Shown piece by piece: positions 41,013-57,462 of a DNA stretch of 64,000 nucleotides; position 1 is the first letter of the stretch, and each line of letters begins with the position of its first letter. The stretch lies in assembly GCA_028753945.1 (NCBI GenBank), contig JAPNXP010000016.1, positions 2,326,001-2,390,000 of the forward strand, in the 5' to 3' direction. Source of the DNA: Hexactinellida sp. DTS-2022 (Eukaryota; Porifera; Hexactinellida). Below the pieces are notes generated by a model that was not told where the DNA came from, ran no database searches, and worked only from the letters and a program-made list of their open reading frames with translations. A program made the translations under genes and the position numbers.

Positions 41013-41376
41013 TAGTGCATCTGTTGTTAAGAAGTGATAGGGCCTGAAATATCTAAAGAGTCTACATTTGTATTACAGTGGTGTTTCGTACAGAATACAA
41101 CTTGCTATCACGCGAACACCACTCTATAGGGTTAGGACCATTCCAGGAATTGATTGTCGATTCACATTTTAGGAACACGGTGAATATTAACAACTCAATT
41201 TAAACTTAATTAACAAACTTTGGAATTTATGAGAGATACCTTGTAGCCTATAGATTACAGCAATAAGTAAGTTATTTCCATTAATGTTACACAAGTAATC
41301 TCACTACTGATATAACACTCTTAATTAACAACAGTGTAGCAGTATAATGAGTAAATACAGACAGAAACAAACAGCA
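41013..41376. other. Spacer with family D remnant
   Basis: A short CAGTGGTGTTTCGTACAG / GCTATCACGCGAACACCACT hairpin (about 41077-41124) is a deleted family D MITE lying just upstream of MMACHC. No gene seen. Confidence 0.5.
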
Positions 41377-43905
41377 TTAGATCATTACGTCATTCTTGAG
41401 ATTACTATGCATACTATGCTGTATGCCCCCAACCAACAGGCTCGGCTCAATGGGCTCGAGAGGGAGAACTGAGCTTAGCGGAATTCCCTGTGGCACTGTC
41501 CATATAGCACGTGGCCCTCGCTTTATGACGTCACCCTGTACAACAGAGACCCCGGGGGCGGGGTCTATTCTCTCTATTAGCGGTTCTGGGATTGGAGAGA
41601 ATAGTGTGGGGTCGTGCTTAGAGGCTAGTGTGTTGGAGTGTCGCAGTTTCGCGGTTTCTAGCACCCTCTCGGGAAGTGGGTGTATGACGTCAACCTTGGG
41701 CGTGACCTTGTTAGTCGGGAGTTTCTTGGGGGGCACAGCTGATATTCTGTGTGTCCTGATGTACTGGTCGGTGGACTGAGTTAGCAGAGAGAGCAGAGTA
41801 GTGTCTCGGGGCGCGTCTGGGAATGAAGTAGACTCTGAGATAGTTCTTATCTCCAACTGGGGTTTGTGGGGAGGCGTGGTAGCTCTACGGGAGCTAATGG
41901 TGGGAGGCTTGCCTAGAAAATATAAAGGATAAATATAGACAGTACATCTTAAATTTGGTATACATAAATAGAGTTTGTTTGTCCGGATTGTACTAAATAG
42001 ATAGGAAAATTTGAATCGCATTAGTAATTGAAATAGAGATTTACTTCCAATTGTTATACAGTGGTATTCGCCTAATAGCAATTATCTAAGCAATGGTTTT
42101 ATTAACAAGTTATTTTCAGTCCCCAAGCGAGTAGTTAATGTTAACTCAGTTCCTCTAATAGCAAGTTCGCATAGTAGCAAGTAAATTCGTGCAAAATGCG
42201 ACTTGCTAATTAATACGCGATCACCACTGTACTATATAAACAGGCGTACTATACGCAGGTGATTTTTTAAGGTTGAGACCTTGTTGTAACTCACTGCAGC
42301 GACCGCGGCCGACCCGAATCGTGGTGTAACTCCAAAAAATCTTGGTGCAAAATTTACACCAAGATCGGCGTCAAAAAGACCCTGCTATCCTATATATATC
42401 CAATACTCACCCCCTCTGCTGGTGCCCCTAGCCCTGGGCATCACGGGAGGTTTGGGAGGAATGGCGACTCGGTTGAGCTGAGGAGAGGAGTCAGCTGGGG
42501 GACTCTCTGACTGCTCTGTAGTCGGGTGTGTAGGGGCCTCGTGTGACCGAGAGGCTGTATCCTCCTTAGTGATCTAGTTACACAACTGTAATACGTACAG
42601 TAGAACCTCGTTAGTACGGACAGTGGTAATACGAAATTCCGGATAATACGAACACTTTCAGTCTCATTCAAAGCTTTCCCAATACAAATTACACCGGTAA
42701 ATACGAATTCACAACATGCTTTTTTGCAGTATGATTTTTTGCAGCATACAAACACTGGTTTCATCAGAAGGATGGTTAATCCAGAATATTTTACGTGCCA
42801 CTAGATTTATTTTGAGCTCACAAGCTCTTAATTACTTAATCACATAAAAAGGATGGTCTGTCACACGTTGGACACCCACCCCTTGAGAATACCCTTCCCA
42901 ATACCTAATTAGTTAATTTTGCTCAACTTATAACGAAGTAAATGAAAAGTCCATTGGGCGAACTTATAACAACAGTTGACTGTTGCCAGAATAGACCAAA
43001 TACAGTTACTGAATTCATCAAAAGGATGGTTAATCCAGAATATTTTATGTCGGTTTAACATAACAGAGGGTACTTACCGGTTTGTTCCTTACGGGCACGG
43101 TCCCCCTGGTCCAGGCGTCCGTGTGACAGGAGAGAGGCTCTGGCTCCTCTCCCCAGGCCCGCGTCAGGGCGGCGGCGCTGTCCCCTGCGTCTCTCCTCAG
43201 GAAGTTCCACTGCACCACCTCCAGCATCTCCCGCATGGCCCAGGCCACCGTCAGGGGCACCAGCTGACGGGACTTGTAGTTGTAGTCCACTTCCTCCCAG
43301 CTACGCTCTGGGGAATAGGAATGTTAAGAAGTGATAGACAAAAGCAAAGTGTATAAACTTAAGTATAAAACGCATTATACTTATCATACGTAGGTATTAA
43401 TTTATTAATTGAGAAAAAAATAGAAAAACTAATTTTAATTTTCACTTTAAAGTAAAATTCAATCAACTTTCAGTTTCACTTCATTAGCAACCGCGGGTAA
43501 AAATCTAGAGCAACAGTAAATTAAATTATTCAGAATGTAAAAATAAAATGAACTTCATGAAAATGAATTTAATCGTGTTGTATTTAATAGAGCAGTGATT
43601 CCCAACCTTTTTCAACCCCTATACTAATTATGTGGACTCCCTCCCATTGACCATAATACATCTTGTGGACCCCAGGTTGGGAACCACTGTATTAGAGTGC
43701 ACTGTGTATTCATAACATAAGACTTACCGATTATAATGTTCACCACCTCTGCCACACTCTCGGATAGTTCGTCCCACTGACTCCACTGCTCCCAGAGAGC
43801 CTCGCTAACTCTGTTGGGAATCAGCTCCTTTATATCGGGCGAGTCGGGCGTAACTACAACCCCCACATTCCTATCTCGCTCTTCCTTCTTCTTCTTGCTA
43901 CTCAT
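41377..43905 (-). CDS. C2orf81: C2orf81 homologue (DUF4639 protein)
   Basis: Four exons (minus): 43728-43905, 43078-43307, 42411-42573, 41377-41912. GT-AG borders and phases agree, giving 368 aa. The diagnostic block is in exon 2: MLEVVQWNFLRRDAGDSAA, then AWGEEPEPLSCHTDAWTRG and TVPV. It matches the conserved N-terminal core of vertebrate C2orf81 ([34 protein letters not shown] as I recall it). The start is Lys-rich (MSSKKKKEERDR). Exons 3-4 are Pro/Ser/Thr-rich and probably disordered. Function is not established in any species that I know of. Introns hold a family D MITE (42059-42229), family A remnants and a hAT-type MITE. Confidence 0.85.
42059..42229. mobile_element. MITE family D in C2orf81 intron 3
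   Basis: Ends CAGTGGTATTCGCCTAATAG and ACGCGATCACCACTG beside TA. Contains GCAAGTTCGCATAGTAGCAA and other copies of the family word. Confidence 0.75.
43593..43689. mobile_element. hAT-type MITE in C2orf81 intron 1
   Basis: 97-bp element with ends CAGTGATTCCCAACCTTTTT and CCAGGTTGGGAACCACTG, flanked by TAATAGAG (43585-43592) and TATTAGAG (43690-43697): an 8-bp duplication with one mismatch, typical of hAT elements. Confidence 0.75.
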
Positions 43906-43937
43906 AGCCGCTAGCTACCAACTGATGGGAGAAAATA

Positions 43938-44094
43938 CAGTGGATGCCGGTTATAAGCACATCGTCGGGAACTGCACTCAATGTGCTTATAACCGGCATA
44001 TATTATATAGGGTAAATGGTAACCGTTTTCCAACATAGTGTTCTTATATCCGATATGTTCTTATAACCGGTGTGCTTATATCCGACATCTACTG
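43938..44094. mobile_element. MITE family E
   Basis: Ends CAGTGGATGCCGGTTATAAG and CTTATATCCGACATCTACTG beside TA. Almost the full reverse complement of the 20697 copy. Lies just upstream of the C2orf81 start, so it may overlap its promoter. The rest of 43906-44400 is AT-rich with a family F fragment at 44145-44220. Confidence 0.8.
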
Positions 44095-44400
44095 TAATAG
44101 CAGGCTTAAAGGAAACTGTCCCAGGTGACAGATTTTAAGTTATAGAGTCGAAACAGGTTTTTTCTAACCAATTCTTTGCATGGAAACAAAAAAATCCGTA
44201 TATGAAAATAAACCGATTGGAAATACAGTCAACTCCGCTTAAATGTGTTGATTGTGTAGATTTGAGATACGTACGTACAACATTGTGAATTTAATAAATA
44301 TATCATTATTACTATCATCATTATTATCAATTCGTATAAAAAATAACTACAATATTACTATACATAAGTGATAAATAAGAGGAATAGCTGTATTTACGAG

Positions 44401-44832
44401 CTATGATCTAGGCCCCGACCCCAGCCCTATAACAGCTCCTACAGAGCCAAACGGTCGCTTCAAATCGTGCGTAAGGGGCTTAGGACCTGTAGGCCAGTAC
44501 ACAAACCCGCTCTTGGCTCTCTCATAGAAAGCAGATCTCGCTCTATTCTGGGTAGCAGAGCTCCTAATCTGTCCGGGTGTTGTTGTTGTTGTTGTTGCTC
44601 TGTGTTTGCTCTGGTATTTACCGAGACTGTTAGAAGGCATGTTCATTAGCTTTGCAGGAGTCTGAGTCTCCTTGTTTTTAACCTGTGACTTGCTTCTTAG
44701 AGTGGGCAGCTTGTTCGGATGTTTCCTAGGAGAGGTCGCACAGTATGATATGAACTGGTGGTTGGGGAGTTCAACCAATCGGTAGTAGGAGAGCGGCTTA
44801 GGGATATCCTGCAGGTACGGCGGTCTAGACAT
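44401..44832 (-). CDS. Basic 143-aa protein, unrecognised
   Basis: Single-exon frame starting MSRPPYLQDIPKPLSYYR. Lys/Arg/Pro-rich, with a Thr run (ATTTTTTPGQ) and the block FYERAKSGFVYWPTGPKP. No membrane segment or signal peptide, and no domain recognised. Short basic proline-rich proteins of this shape occur among axonemal microtubule-associated proteins, which would fit the neighbouring C2orf81, but this is only a guess. Its codon use and clean frame favour a real gene. Upstream lies a tandem repeat (44945-45140). Confidence 0.5.
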   Translation of the reverse strand: MSRPPYLQDIPKPLSYYRLVELPNHQFISYCATSPRKHPNKLPTLRSKSQVKNKETQTPAKLMNMPSNSLGKYQSKHRATTTTTTPGQIRSSATQNRARSAFYERAKSGFVYWPTGPKPLTHDLKRPFGSVGAVIGLGSGPRS

Positions 44833-44939
44833 TACTTATACTAACCTACTATAAATCGGTAGTGTATTGTAAATATAACGTGTTTACTATAAATTTTATC
44901 CATTAGTAAGTTGAGCTACTTATTTGCTATTTGAGGAAA

Positions 44940-45140
44940 TACTTTAAATTTTCCATGCAACAAAGTTGCATCTTGTGTGTTAAATTGTTGCACGCAATAT
45001 TGTTCCATGCAACTTGTCGCACGAAAATTAAATTTTCCATGCAACAAAGTCGCATCTTGTGTGTTAATTGTTGCACGCAATATTGTTCCATGCAACTTGT
45101 CGCACGAAAATTGTGATGCATGCAACAAAGTTGCATCGTG
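44940..45140. repeat. Two-and-a-half-copy tandem repeat with TTGCATGCAA-type palindromes
   Basis: About 84-bp units: CATGCAACAAAGTTGCATCT, GTTGCACGCAATATTGTTCC, ATGCAACTTGTCGCACG. Several GCAACAAAGTTGC and TTGCACGCAA inverted words inside. The remaining spacer to 45579 is AT-rich with a small family A fragment (45258-45318). No gene seen. Confidence 0.7.
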
Positions 45141-45579
45141 TATGGTGGGTTTTAGTGGGCTACTATTCGAGTAAATACGGTACTGAAACTGAGATACAAG
45201 GCGAAATATCGGTCAAGGAGTACAAGGATTAATTCCCCTAGTCTATACAAATATATGCAGTGACTCCGGTTAATATGAACAAATTTTGACGGTACCTTGG
45301 TGTTCGTATCTACTGTAATAGGAAAGTAATTGTATATATCTAATACTAATTAGTTTGTTACATCACAATATATTCGAATCAAATTCTTAAATGTAATTTC
45401 CAATTGATTAATTCTGTCAACTCAATATCAATATCTCAATTATCGAATCTATAAATTAATTTACATTCAATTCTCCACATCATAGCTAGATATAATATAA
45501 TATTGACAAATTAGTATAGTATACAAGTGACCTGAATGAGCTTGCTGAATTCCTGTATGTATGCATTTGAAATAACTAA

Positions 45580-50739
<5,160 letters not shown>

Positions 50740-52711
50740 CTAACGGTGCTATACAAATAGCATAAGCGATTAGTACACAGTAGTTTATGCATTTGTTAGA
50801 TATTATCTCGATTGTATTAATTAAGTATATAATAGTATAGATTACTGTATAACGAGTATCAATGAGATTATATTGCTAGCGCTATATTAATATTGTTTCT
50901 GGTTTCCAGAGGCTTTGCACCTGAACCCGACTGGGGTTGCAATAGTTTTATAAAACCAGGCTAGTCCGCTTTCAGCAATTCCTGGATTGAACCCTGCTGC
51001 TAGCAGACTTTCCTCTAGAGAAAAAAATCTGATATAAAACCTTGCTATCAATTGTGGATAATGGGGAGGTAATGTGAAAGTGAAAAAACAAAAAACAAAA
51101 TTAATTAATTAAAGTAGAGGATAAATACCTACTGGATATGTCACACATGTCACCCTCTCCCCGATTACAACAGCAGCTATACCGAAAACGACAGCTGAGT
51201 GTGGACGTTGTCACTGCACCCCTGAAACCTCAATATGGTACTGGTGCATGGTGCTGGCAAACTTTCCATCCTCTCTAGACAAAAATATGTATAAAACCTC
51301 GACTATGCTCGCTATCAATTGTGGATCATAATATAAGAATATGAGAAAGTGAAAAAATAACACCAAAATCAAACAAAAAACTTATTAAAGTAGAGGATAA
51401 ATACCTCCTATATAGTAGATGTCACTCTCTCCCCGATTGTAGGCTGGTAGAAGTATTAGCAAATAATACGTAGCCAAACGCATTATCTGCTAACATAGAA
51501 ACAATTGGAAGTAGTTGTATAAAGCTCAGTAATAGTAGAGTGGTTTAGCAATCTAGAAATAAATCAAAATTATCAAAAATTGATATATACTCACAATACG
51601 TTTAAATCTGTTTGTTCCGCGATACGGGCGTTTCACATCTTACACTAGGACTTATATCGGACAATATAATGAACTAAGTAAGAAGCTTGCAAACAATATA
51701 CTCACCTAAAGTAGCCGCTGGGAGGCACTCGCCCTTGCCCTTGCAGGGACGGGTTGTGATTTCTTCCTCTATATCGGACAATATAGTCAACCAAGTAAGA
51801 AGCTTCTCGCTTGTACTTCAAACGTAAAGTAGATTCTCGTTAATTAATAAGAGGGACCGTCAAAAGTTGTTCGTATTATCCGTGTTCGTACTAAGAGAGT
51901 TTACTGTATATTTCAAACGTATAGGTGATTATGGTTACGGAATAATGGATTGAAATTGTTGTAACACAATTTATAACTATAGAAGGGAAAGTTGTGTTTC
52001 TATTTACTAAGAGCTCCGTCACTTTAAAATCTTCAACTATGCAATCACAACAAGTACGTACAAATTATATTTAGAAGATTATTAATTATAAAGGTATACT
52101 CCTAAAGACAGTTAACAAAGAAGACTAATATCAAAATTACAATACCATTGTGGAGTATTTATAGTTGGTAAGCTACAAAAGATTATAAAAGGAATCTCGA
52201 TAAATTCCCGTAATTCGCTAAATGAGCAACTAGATTATATACCCAAAGGTATAGTTTAATTAGTAAGTACAAATGCGATCAATTCTTATAATGACTTCAT
52301 ACATATGCAATGATGGTTTCATCGGATCAACATTGGTCTCAAAGTCGATTCATATTTTGGTATTTCTGCATAAAATGGATGCTATTTGAAGTTAGTGAAT
52401 AGGAAATATATAAGTACAACTTAAGTATTCTAATTATCAGACATAATACAATGAGCTTCCATTGAATACTATAATTCCATTTAAGGAATAAATACGCGCT
52501 AATTAATTGCATAATTATGTCACAGTTGCTTGGCATATTATCCCCAACCAATCAATTAAGTCATTAATTAGAATATTGTTATATAATTCTACATACTAAT
52601 ATAAGTTTGTTAAGATGAAATAAAATAGCGATAAAGCAGTAAATTACCTGAAAATAAAATTAACTATATTCTAAGTGAAATTCGATATAAGATAAGGAAT
52701 AAAGTTTGCCG
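50740..52711 (-). other. Gene-poor stretch with exon-like fragments (minus strand)
   Basis: No complete gene could be built. Exon-like pieces on the minus strand are: about 51712-51775, reading EEEITTRPCKGKGECLPAA with a GTGAGT donor; 51385-51483, MRLATYYLLILLPAYNRG; and about 50895-51022 after TTTTTTTCTCTAG, reading ESLLAAGFNPGIAESGLAWF and a stop. Segments holding CTCTCCCCGATT, AGTAGAGGATAAATACCT and TTTCACTTTC(A) recur at 51060-51160 and 51330-51440, so part of the region is a diverged tandem duplication. This may be a small secreted-protein gene or debris of one. A family A MITE remnant lies at about 51829-51909. Confidence 0.3.
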
Positions 52712-53998
52712 CTAAAAAGCTTGAATTACGTCATTTTCATTATCGCTTACTACAATAACATTAAAGTCCTTATCGAGTGCAATTCCTTGTGGCATCCATT
52801 TGGATTTCCCTTTCATGTTAGCAGGGTCGATTTCCCCCAATTCAAACCCTTCGTTAGTGCACACCAATACGCTCCCAGTTTTGCTATCACACACCAGGAT
52901 ATTATTCCAAGAGTCGACTGTGAAGAAATAAGCACTCTCTATCTGATCTTTGTATAGGATAGAGCGATTTGGAATCCCTTTCAGATTGAAAGTGCGGAGA
53001 GTGACACTAGATTCCGCGAATAGCACGTATAGCTCTTTATTCCAAAGTTTCATGTCCCGGACACGAATAGCATCAGCCTCCATTTCATAATCTATTTTTA
53101 GATCGAAACAGCGTATAAACTCTAGTTTGACGTCATACACATTCATCTTTATAACATAGCGCTCGCAAATGTATAATTCTTCCTTTGAGCTGTCCATAGT
53201 TACGCCACGTAGTGTCTGGCTAGAGTCAATGGAATGTAGTTTCTCCCAAGTTTCAGTGCTAAACTTTAAGACTGAGTTATCACATACGATTACAACTGTC
53301 CCTTTGTAGAGTTCGATTGAATTAGGCCGCTTCATATCGATATCAGAAATAGTATTCAGAAACTCGCCATTCTTATTGAACACTTTAACTTGATCAGCTA
53401 AATGGTCTGCGATGAATATTTCTTCACAGCTGTCTTTGAGTGCCAGAGACATCGGGTAGCTGAATACACTATCGCCTTTCCCCTGGCTTGACCACATGGG
53501 ATTATTCCTGTACGTATACACGTGCTGGTTAACCTCGATCCTACACAACTGGCGTAGGAAGGTGTCGAACTCAGGATCCTCTGTCCAGGATAGATGCACT
53601 TCCGGTAGCATTAGGAGACTGTATTTGAGAGAAGTTAGATTGGAGTCTATAAGCTGGAATATGCTGTTGGTCTCTTTGCTATTCTCAGTTGCATCAAACT
53701 TTGTGTTCATCTCCCTTCTCCCTGTTTCTACCAGTCTAATATTCTCCTTCGTGTCCGTGAGTGTCTGATCTATCTTGTCCGAGACGGAATCTAGATAGGC
53801 GACTAGCTCGGCTTCCTTCTTGTCCAGCATTTCTCTCATCTCCGCAATGCCCTCCCTGATCATTTCCTTCTTCCTCCCGATGTCCGCTTTCGCGAGCAGC
53901 GCCCTCTCGTCCAGTCTCCGCAACAGACCCGGCGACAGCACATCCTGCATGCAGTGGGCGGCCCGGGCCAGCTCCTCCGAGGAGAGATTGCTAGCCAT
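52712..53998 (-). CDS. Coiled-coil/NHL-repeat protein
   Basis: Intronless 428-aa protein. Residues about 15-120 are charged and helical (EMREMLDKKEAELVAYLDSV, VETGRREMNTKFD), a probable coiled coil. About 155-428 form an NHL-type propeller (SYPMSLALKDSCEEIFIADH, VKVFNKNGEFL, GVTMDSSKEELYICE, FTVDSWNNILVCDS, MPQGIALDKDFNVIVVSD), ending DVIQAF. No RING or B-box. It resembles the genes at 654-1928 and 55042-56277 in architecture, and faces the latter head-to-head across about 1 kb, so a shared promoter region is possible. Ligand unknown. Confidence 0.85.
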   Translation of the reverse strand: MASNLSSEELARAAHCMQDVLSPGLLRRLDERALLAKADIGRKKEMIREGIAEMREMLDKKEAELVAYLDSVSDKIDQTLTDTKENIRLVETGRREMNTKFDATENSKETNSIFQLIDSNLTSLKYSLLMLPEVHLSWTEDPEFDTFLRQLCRIEVNQHVYTYRNNPMWSSQGKGDSVFSYPMSLALKDSCEEIFIADHLADQVKVFNKNGEFLNTISDIDMKRPNSIELYKGTVVIVCDNSVLKFSTETWEKLHSIDSSQTLRGVTMDSSKEELYICERYVIKMNVYDVKLEFIRCFDLKIDYEMEADAIRVRDMKLWNKELYVLFAESSVTLRTFNLKGIPNRSILYKDQIESAYFFTVDSWNNILVCDSKTGSVLVCTNEGFELGEIDPANMKGKSKWMPQGIALDKDFNVIVVSDNENDVIQAF

Positions 53999-55041
53999 CT
54001 AACCAACCTAATAACCTAATACGTAATAACCCGGTATAGCATATATGGGTAGGGTGACCATTGTACAATTTTTAGCCTGGACAGTTCAGGTTTTTTACAA
54101 TTATTGTGCGATGTCCAGTAATTTTCTAAATTGTCCAGGTTTTTTTTGCAGTTATTTTTTATTATCATCCAATTGTCTCCGATTCGCTCACATTAATAGT
54201 GTCCAGTTTTTTATAACCTGTGTCCAGGATTTTTGTCGAAATTTTGAGAAATGTCCAGGTTTTGGCCCAAAATCTTCTGGTCACCCTATATATGGGACCC
54301 CAGCGTTTTAGGGCCCCTGTCCCTAAATCGCTAGTGTTTTGGACCCCCTGGGCTTTAAAACACTAGCGATATGGGGCGGGTCCCTAAACGCGCTTACACC
54401 GGTATAACGTACCTGCGATAATAGGGAGATTTCATGAAAAATAAATTAATTAATATCGAGAAATAGAACTTCGTGTACAATGAACTTCCGTTATAACGAA
54501 GTGGGATATAACGAAGGAATTTACAGGTTCGTTATGTTGACTATAGCTGAATCATGTAATTCATATTCATGTAATTGAATTTCGTGTAATTGAAATTAAT
54601 GTAATTGAATTTCAGGAATTTGAATTTTTAAGCAGATCATCTTCATACTCACATAATAAGTTACGAAATGTATATTCAAACGATATTATAGAAACCTAAA
54701 CATTACAATTGGAAAATTTCTATAACGATACAAGTTTATCAACCATTTACATTTCTAGGTTAGTAAAATAAGGTATGAACTGGAACGATAAGAATTGGTC
54801 TGTTGTTTATGGGAAAATGGAATTTTCTAAAAAACATACATGTTTGACTCGATAAACAACTTTAAATTATTTTAATTGTGTCGCAGTAGACACAATTAAC
54901 CAAGAAAAATTCCCTAACTTTCCAGATATAACCATAGCAACCATTGACGTACTTTGGTATTCTCAAATTACACAAGTATAAGATAGAGCTGTACTATATT
55001 AATTTATTATTTGCAAAACTCAATTCGTAACTGAAACTAAA
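53999..55041. promoter_or_regulatory. Divergent spacer between two NHL genes
   Basis: Contains a hAT-type MITE (54050-54288), a GC-rich patch GGGCCCCTGTCCC / CTAGCGATATGGGGCGG (54300-54390), a family H fragment (54478-54525) and AT-rich DNA with GTAATTGAATTTC repeats (54555-54620). Both flanking genes are transcribed away from it, so it should contain both promoters; no core promoter element was recognised. Confidence 0.4.
54050..54288. mobile_element. hAT-type MITE with 8-bp duplication
   Basis: Ends TAGGGTGACCA and TGGTCACCCTA, with direct 8-bp duplications TATATGGG at 54042-54049 and 54289-54296. Internal repeats of GTCCAGGTTTTTT / TGTCCAG. No frame. Confidence 0.85.
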
Positions 55042-56277
55042 ATGGCCACTAATATGCCTACAAATGTAACTTTCGATAAAATGGCACAATTCGACATTGT
55101 CGCCACTAAAATCCACCAAACATTCGATCCCCTAATCGATCAGCTGATCGCGAGGAGGGACGCTCTCCTCCAGAGGGTCCGTGAGCTGCGAGAGGACCAC
55201 AAGAACAAAGAGGCCACTCGTATCGCTGCCATAGAAGAACTGGAAAGGGTACAGCAACAAATGATGGAAATGAGCATAAAGGTTAACCCAAACCTAGAGT
55301 TCCATGAACAGGCCACACAATTCTACCAACAGGGCATTAAGAAACTGGGTCCATCTGCCACATTCCTTTGTCCCGTCTTCAGGTGTGAAAATACGGACAC
55401 AATCCGACAGCTGATATCCGAGCTAGGAGAGATAGTCCCGTGTGAGATACCGGACTATTCTCTCAAGCGAGAACCGGTTTTAACAGCTGGGAAGTTAAGT
55501 GCAGGTGCTAATGAGTTGAATGCCGAAGGAATAACATTTGATGAATCCACTGAGCTAATGTACGTAGCAGATTTTGGGAATAGTCGTGTGCAAATAGTGT
55601 CGTTAAAGGGAGAGTTTGTGACACAATTCGGGAATGATAAGCTCAGGAGTCCATGGGGAATAGCTGTTAACAAAGAGTCCATATTCGTAACCGACATAGG
55701 GCACCATGCATTGTTACAGTTCTGAAAGAAAGATTACAAACTCATCAACAGAACTGGAAATTATGGCAACGAGGAAGGAGAGTTTAACTGGCCCTATGGA
55801 CTCTGTATCGACACTAACGGAGATGTGTTAGTTACAGATAGCGGCAACAACAGAGTGTGCGTATATTCGAAATTCCTCAAATTCAAGTTCTGCATAGGAA
55901 TAGGACAGCTGCATTACCCTAGAGACGTTAAGCTGTCAGCTGATCGAATCGTGGTGCTAGACAGGAGTCCCAAATGTGTCAACTTCTTCTCTCGAGAAGG
56001 ACACCCCCTCAGCTCCTGTGTCTCTAGAGGGACAGGGGACAGTTTGGTCGCTATCCCTAACTTCTTATGTTTGGACTCAGCTGGTAATATCATCATTAGC
56101 GACTGGCGGAGTAATGCCATCAAAGTGTATACTGAATCGGGACAACATATTCTCACTTTGGGAAGGGAAGGAAATGGCTTAGGGGAGTTTTTCGAGCCCG
56201 TTGGAGTTTGTATTTCTAAGTTTGGAATAATTTGTGTTGTGTCTCATAATCTCAACCATTCTCTGCAATATTTCTAA
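55042..56277 (+). pseudogene. Coiled-coil/NHL-repeat gene interrupted by one in-frame TGA
   Basis: The frame from 55042 runs 227 codons, meets a TGA at 55723-55725, and continues in the same frame to a stop ending at 56277 (412 codons including the TGA). Before it: a coiled coil (about 20-90, RRDALLQRVRELREDH) and two NHL blades (EGITFDESTELMYVADFGNS, SPWGIAVNKESIFVTDIGHH). After it: four more blades (WPYGLCIDTNGDVLVTDSGN, FLCLDSAGNIIISDW, FEPVGVCISKFGIICVVS). The downstream half is intact and well conserved, so the lesion is recent, a sequencing error, or read through. The context TGA-AAG is not a classic readthrough site. It could also be expressed as a truncated 227-aa protein ending LLQF. 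Confidence 0.7.
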
Positions 56278-57462
56278 TTCGTTTGTATTTATTATTTGTT
56301 TACTTATTGGTTCTATTAAAAAGATGTGAACTAAAAATGAAAAGGTTTAGTGAAGATTTGGGACACGTTTTATTATTATTTTTCTTACATAAAAAGAATG
56401 GTCTGTCACACATTGTTTACCCCCTGCCCTTGGAAGCGTTACGTAACGTTTGAACTCTTTTTAATCAGCATCATTATTATTGGATATAGGATTCTTATAT
56501 ATTTTATATCAAACTTTATATGACAGCAATTCAATGCATTTTCCCTTTATTAACTATTCAAAATTGTGTCAGTAATTAGTTGTTTAGAAGCTAATTTACG
56601 CTACGGGTATTTTAATGATCTAAGGCGCATAACGAAGAGCCTACAAGGCATTCATACAATCAGTAACAAGTGATTAAGAAAGGTGAGTTTTCTCAAACTA
56701 GGATTAAACTTTTTGCTTGCAAGACAGGATTTAGTATTAAAACACTCCTATAAGTTGACACCGTTAGCCCACAAAATATATATACTGAGTAGCTAGCCTT
56801 ACCCGGAATTCGTATTAACCTATCTTATTTGTATTGAAAAGGCTTTGAGGGGACTGAAATAGTGTTCGTATTAACCGGAATTTCATATTAAACCCAACGA
56901 CGAGGTTCTACTGCACATTGTTGACAAACATGATTCATTTTGTGTCTTATTAATATTAGATAGAGTTAATTAATATTCAAATTAAAATAGCGGTAAATAT
57001 GAAGCAATAGTAAAACTATTCTTTTATGATAGCTTTTATTAAATATAGCATTTATTAAATATGAAGTAATATGTTCTTAATTAAGTGCTTAACGCCACGT
57101 TATATCTATAAATAAGTCAAGTACCGTCGTCGTGATAACTTATAAATAAAGAATTTTTGTTGGATTATTCATCTATTAGACTTTTTCTAATTACAAATCC
57201 CTATACAGTAGTAGTCTCGTTAATAATACAAACACGGATAAGACGAAATATCGGTGAATGAGTACCAGATTTAAGTCCCCTAGCCTAGCCTATAAAATCC
57301 ATTCACATAACTCCGGTTAATTAATATAATTACCGTATAATACGAACAGATTTCGACGGTCCTCTGTTTAATAGGGACAGGGGACCGTCGAAATCTGTTC
57401 GTATTATTTGGGAATTATATTAACGAGACTCTACTGTATATGTATAGCTACGTTTCCAAAGA
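56278..57462. other. Intergenic spacer upstream of WARS1
   Basis: AT-rich. Family A remnants lie at about 56797-56912 (CCGGAATTCGTATTAACC, AAAAGGCTTTGAGGGGACTG), and an intact family A element (57206-57436) abuts the WARS1 start. No gene seen. Confidence 0.45.
57206..57436. mobile_element. MITE family A directly upstream of WARS1
   Basis: Ends CAGTAGTAGTCTCGTTAATA and TATTAACGAGACTCTACTG beside TA. A near-perfect internal hairpin: GAACAGATTTCGACGGTCC with GGACCGTCGAAATCTGTTC. Its right end is 26 bp before the WARS1 ATG, so it must form part of the promoter or 5' UTR. Confidence 0.8.

Noticed and set aside
44927-45174. Four Cys-rich frames of about 60-70 aa
   Set aside because: Both strands translate the same 84-bp tandem repeat; cysteines come from GCATGCAA words.
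55723-55725. TGA as a selenocysteine codon
   Set aside because: NHL propellers have no known selenocysteine, the flanking residues give no redox motif, and no SECIS-like hairpin was recognised downstream. A nonsense change or error is simpler.
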